Assembly (NCBI RefSeq): GCF_024699275.1
Contig: NZ_JAILPX010000060.1
Location: forward strand, 1-6,124
Reading direction: 5' to 3'
Source of the DNA: Selenomonas sp.
GTDB taxonomy: Bacteria; Bacillota_C; Negativicutes; Selenomonadales; Selenomonadaceae
Length of the DNA stretch: 6,124 nt
In this document: in pieces, positions 5,587 to 6,124 of the stretch
Position numbering within the stretch: position 1 is the first letter of the stretch
Layout of the letters: each line of letters starts with the position of its first letter
Program-made: the position numbers and the translations under genes
The notes under the pieces: model-generated
Databases searched by the model: none
The model's input: only the letters and a program-made list of their open reading frames with translations
Told to the model about the DNA's origin: nothing

Positions 5587-6124
5587 TTAGTCCTCCCTGC
5601 TATTCTTCGTCCCACGAATTATGGTAAAACTTCCGCTCTGTGCCGCAGGCTTGGCTGGCTGCGCGCTGGCAGCTGCCGGAGCCGGTGCCCGGGCAGGGGC
5701 CGGAGCTGGTGCCGGCGCACTAGCTTTAGGCGCCGTTTCCACCTTCCGTTCACCAGGAATCATATAATCCGTATTAATCGTAAAAATATCTGTAGGAGCC
5801 ACAGGACGGAGCACCAGATAAATCGTGCCCTTCTGGGAAGCTGTAGCCAATTTCAAAGCATCATCCAAGGGCAGGGCCAAAGTAGCCGTTGCCATGGCAT
5901 CGCTGTCACCCTTGATGGCGCCCTCGTCATCATCCTTCTTGCTACGGGAGGATTTCTTCTTATCCTCATCATCCTCAGCAGCGGGGCCGCCTGTCTTGTT
6001 AATCGCCAGAAGCTGAACATTCTGCAGGAGAATTTCTCCCCGGAAGCCTGCTTCCTTCGTGCCGGAAACCACCATTACATCCACGCAATCGCCTGGTTTC
6101 GCAAAACCGGAAACACCGGTAATA
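5587..6124 (-). CDS. cpaB: Flp pilus assembly protein CpaB/RcpC, C-terminal part (5' end outside window)
   Basis: CpaB/RcpC is a periplasmic, inner-membrane-anchored partner of the Tad secretin. The reading frame is open to the right edge; 178 codons plus the stop are visible and the signal/membrane N-terminus is missing. The first visible residues, ITGVSGFAKPGDCVDVMVV, match the CpaB motif GF-x-x-PGD-x-VDV at the end of the SAF-like region; Cys replaces the usual Arg. A GTG at 6084 is internal, because this conserved motif continues upstream of it. The RcpC-like domain follows, interrupted by a charged Asp/Glu/Lys-rich insert (about 5922-5980), then a Pro/Ala-rich linker (about 5640-5735), and the ending SFTIIRGTKNSRED, which resembles the conserved CpaB C-terminus. 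The stop is one base from the proposed TTG start of the secretin gene, as in many tad operons. Family assignment is firm; the role of the insert and linker is unknown. Confidence 0.9.
   Translation of the reverse strand, partial: ITGVSGFAKPGDCVDVMVVSGTKEAGFRGEILLQNVQLLAINKTGGPAAEDDEDKKKSSRSKKDDDEGAIKGDSDAMATATLALPLDDALKLATASQKGTIYLVLRPVAPTDIFTINTDYMIPGERKVETAPKASAPAPAPAPARAPAPAAASAQPAKPAAQSGSFTIIRGTKNSRED
5592..5598 (-). promoter_or_regulatory. Ribosome-binding site that decides the secretin TTG start
   Basis: AGGGAGG on the minus strand, inside the last codons of cpaB, 6 bases before the TTG at 5585-5583. No comparable site precedes the upstream GTG at 5615. Its position within cpaB and the 1-base gap between the genes suggest translational coupling. 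Confidence 0.7.
5675..5722 (-). repeat. Two imperfect 24-base tandem units in the Pro/Ala linker of cpaB
   Basis: On the plus strand the 15-mer gccggagccggtgcc at 5675-5689 recurs at 5699-5713 with a single C-to-T change, giving a 24-base period (8 codons, so in frame). It encodes the alternating Pro-Ala linker between the RcpC-like domain and the C-terminal tail of CpaB. Such repeats can change copy number by slippage and so vary linker length; that variation is an inference. Confidence 0.6.

Noticed and set aside
4020..5615. Absence of cpaF between cpaE and tadB as a sign of a broken, non-functional locus
   Set aside because: All visible genes are intact with good ribosome sites, and a likely cpaF begins at position 240, so the order differs but the locus does not look decayed.
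3915..5627. Long plus-strand open frames opposite the secretin gene (for example 3915-4877 and 4992-5627)
   Set aside because: They lie antisense to a gene with clear secretin motifs, have no recognisable domains, and mirror its codon pattern.
5587..6084. GTG at 6084 as the start of cpaB
   Set aside because: The conserved GF-x-x-PGD-x-VDV motif spans this codon and the frame stays open to the window edge, so the gene starts outside the window.
1..6124. CRISPR arrays, tRNA or rRNA genes, insertion sequences, attachment sites
   Set aside because: No repeat-spacer pattern, RNA gene signature, transposase or terminal inverted repeats were seen on either strand.

Overview
The window holds part of a tad/cpa locus, the gene cluster for assembling Flp-type (type IVc) pili. 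Every supported gene lies on the minus strand, so transcription runs from the right edge to the left edge. In that order the genes are: cpaB (N-terminus cut off by the right edge), the cpaC/rcpA secretin, a short CpaE-like ATPase with no receiver domain, a full-length CpaE/TadZ with an N-terminal receiver-like domain, tadB, the flp pilin, a TadE-like pseudopilin, and the first 80 codons of a gene that looks like the cpaF/tadA ATPase, cut off by the left edge.

Layout. From 6124 to 1055 the five upstream genes are packed with gaps of 16 bases or less or a 4-base ATGA overlap, and are clearly co-transcribed. The only sizeable gap, 65 bases at 990-1054, precedes flp. It is very AT-rich and contains a small hairpin, a duplicate of the flp ribosome-binding region and a possible promoter. 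The rest of the left part (1-989) carries flp, tadE and the start of cpaF, with gaps of 20 to 39 bases each containing a Shine-Dalgarno sequence. No stretch above 300 bases lacks a gene. I see no tRNA, rRNA, CRISPR, insertion sequence or convincing terminator.

How the genes work together (family knowledge). The prepilin peptidase (not in the window) processes Flp and TadE-like pseudopilins. The CpaF ATPase and the TadB/TadC membrane proteins form the inner-membrane motor and platform. CpaE/TadZ positions the machine. CpaB and the CpaC secretin form the periplasmic and outer-membrane channel.

Organism (inference). A secretin implies an outer membrane. The strong AGGAGG-type ribosome sites, one TTG start and moderate GC look like a Firmicute. 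The combination suggests a diderm Firmicute of the Negativicutes, such as a Selenomonas relative, but sequence searching is needed to fix this.

Most noteworthy points: cpaF is not between cpaE and tadB, as is common, but appears to lie downstream of flp and tadE; there are two adjacent CpaE-type ATPases, one of which has lost the signature lysine of the deviant Walker A motif; the flp leader has a possible decoy ribosome-binding site or alternative hairpin; and Flp carries alanine at the expected -1 processing position. The system itself is known, so I do not claim a new system here. The arrangement and these details are what deserve a second look.
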